A DNA stretch of 5,745 nt from contig JAGVCD010000355.1 in assembly GCA_020059425.1 (NCBI GenBank), positions 1-5,745 of the forward strand, read 5' to 3'. The translations under genes and the position numbers were made by a program. A model generated the notes under the pieces. It was given only the letters and a program-made list of their open reading frames with translations, did not search any database and had not been told where the DNA came from. Position 1 is the first letter of the stretch; the number at the start of each line of letters is the position of its first letter. Source of the DNA: Chamaesiphon sp. GTDB taxonomy: Bacteria > Cyanobacteriota > Cyanobacteriia > Cyanobacteriales > Chamaesiphonaceae. This document shows, piece after piece, positions 5,642 to 5,745 of this stretch.

Positions 5642-5745
5642 GATCTTTACAGCGAACCTACGATTGCCGAAATTCAGTCTGTGGCTATTGTAACAAAATG
5701 ACCCTACAAACGCTTACGTAGAAATAATCTCTGTGGCCGGTGCCA
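5642..5745. other. Upstream region of the carbonic-anhydrase-like gene, to window end
   Basis: No gene is visible in these 104 bp. Besides the -10-like box there is only an 8-bp direct repeat, TCTGTGGC at 5678-5685 and 5730-5737, which may be chance. Confidence 0.5.
5687..5692 (-). promoter_or_regulatory. -10 box (TACAAT) for the carbonic-anhydrase-like gene
   Basis: TACAAT on the minus strand is a 5/6 match to the -10 consensus. It would start the transcript near 5680, about 39 nt before the ATG. No good -35 hexamer is found 16-18 bp upstream, so if real it is a -10-only or activator-dependent promoter. Confidence 0.4.

Noticed and set aside
5678..5737. Direct repeat TCTGTGGC upstream of the carbonic-anhydrase-like gene
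   Set aside because: Two 8-bp copies 52 bp apart are weak evidence and there is no third copy, so it is left as a remark only.

Overview
The window looks like a piece of a free-living cyanobacterial chromosome. The hexamer CGATCG, the core of the cyanobacterial HIP1 repeat, occurs 13 times where about 1.4 would be expected by chance, and one full GCGATCGC octamer lies inside ftsH. The proteins also resemble cyanobacterial forms: an FtsH of the thylakoid FtsH2/FtsH3 type, a Tat-exported carbonic-anhydrase-like protein, and a phosphohexomutase tail with the RLSLHDP variant of the phosphate loop. Base composition is moderate by eye. The species cannot be named from this sequence alone.

Layout from left to right. 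Positions 1-330 (+) hold the 3' end of a phosphomannomutase/phosphoglucomutase-family gene. It runs 11 nt into the tail of a convergent gene. Every other gene is on the minus strand, so transcription runs from right to left. In that order they are: a Tat-signal beta-carbonic-anhydrase-like protein (5054-5641); a 134-bp gap with two inverted repeats and a possible promoter; an FtsH AAA+ zinc metalloprotease (3036-4919); a 125-residue multi-pass membrane protein whose ATG overlaps the ftsH stop as TAATG (2659-3036); a class-B DnaJ-like co-chaperone 30 bp further on (1645-2628); an 89-bp gap with a good sigma70-type promoter; and a proline-rich, single-pass membrane protein with a conserved-looking C-terminal domain (320-1555).

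The core is the ftsH - small membrane protein - J-protein set, which reads as a membrane protein quality-control operon. FtsH would extract and degrade membrane proteins, the J-protein would bring substrates and Hsp70, and the small coupled membrane protein is an unstudied candidate partner. That functional link is inferred from gene order and translational coupling. The carbonic-anhydrase-like gene has its own promoter-like element. The proline-rich protein probably also has its own promoter, although read-through from the J-protein gene is possible.

I saw no tRNA, rRNA, CRISPR array, insertion sequence or convincing intrinsic terminator. The remaining long open frames on the plus strand lie opposite the minus-strand genes and look like shadows.
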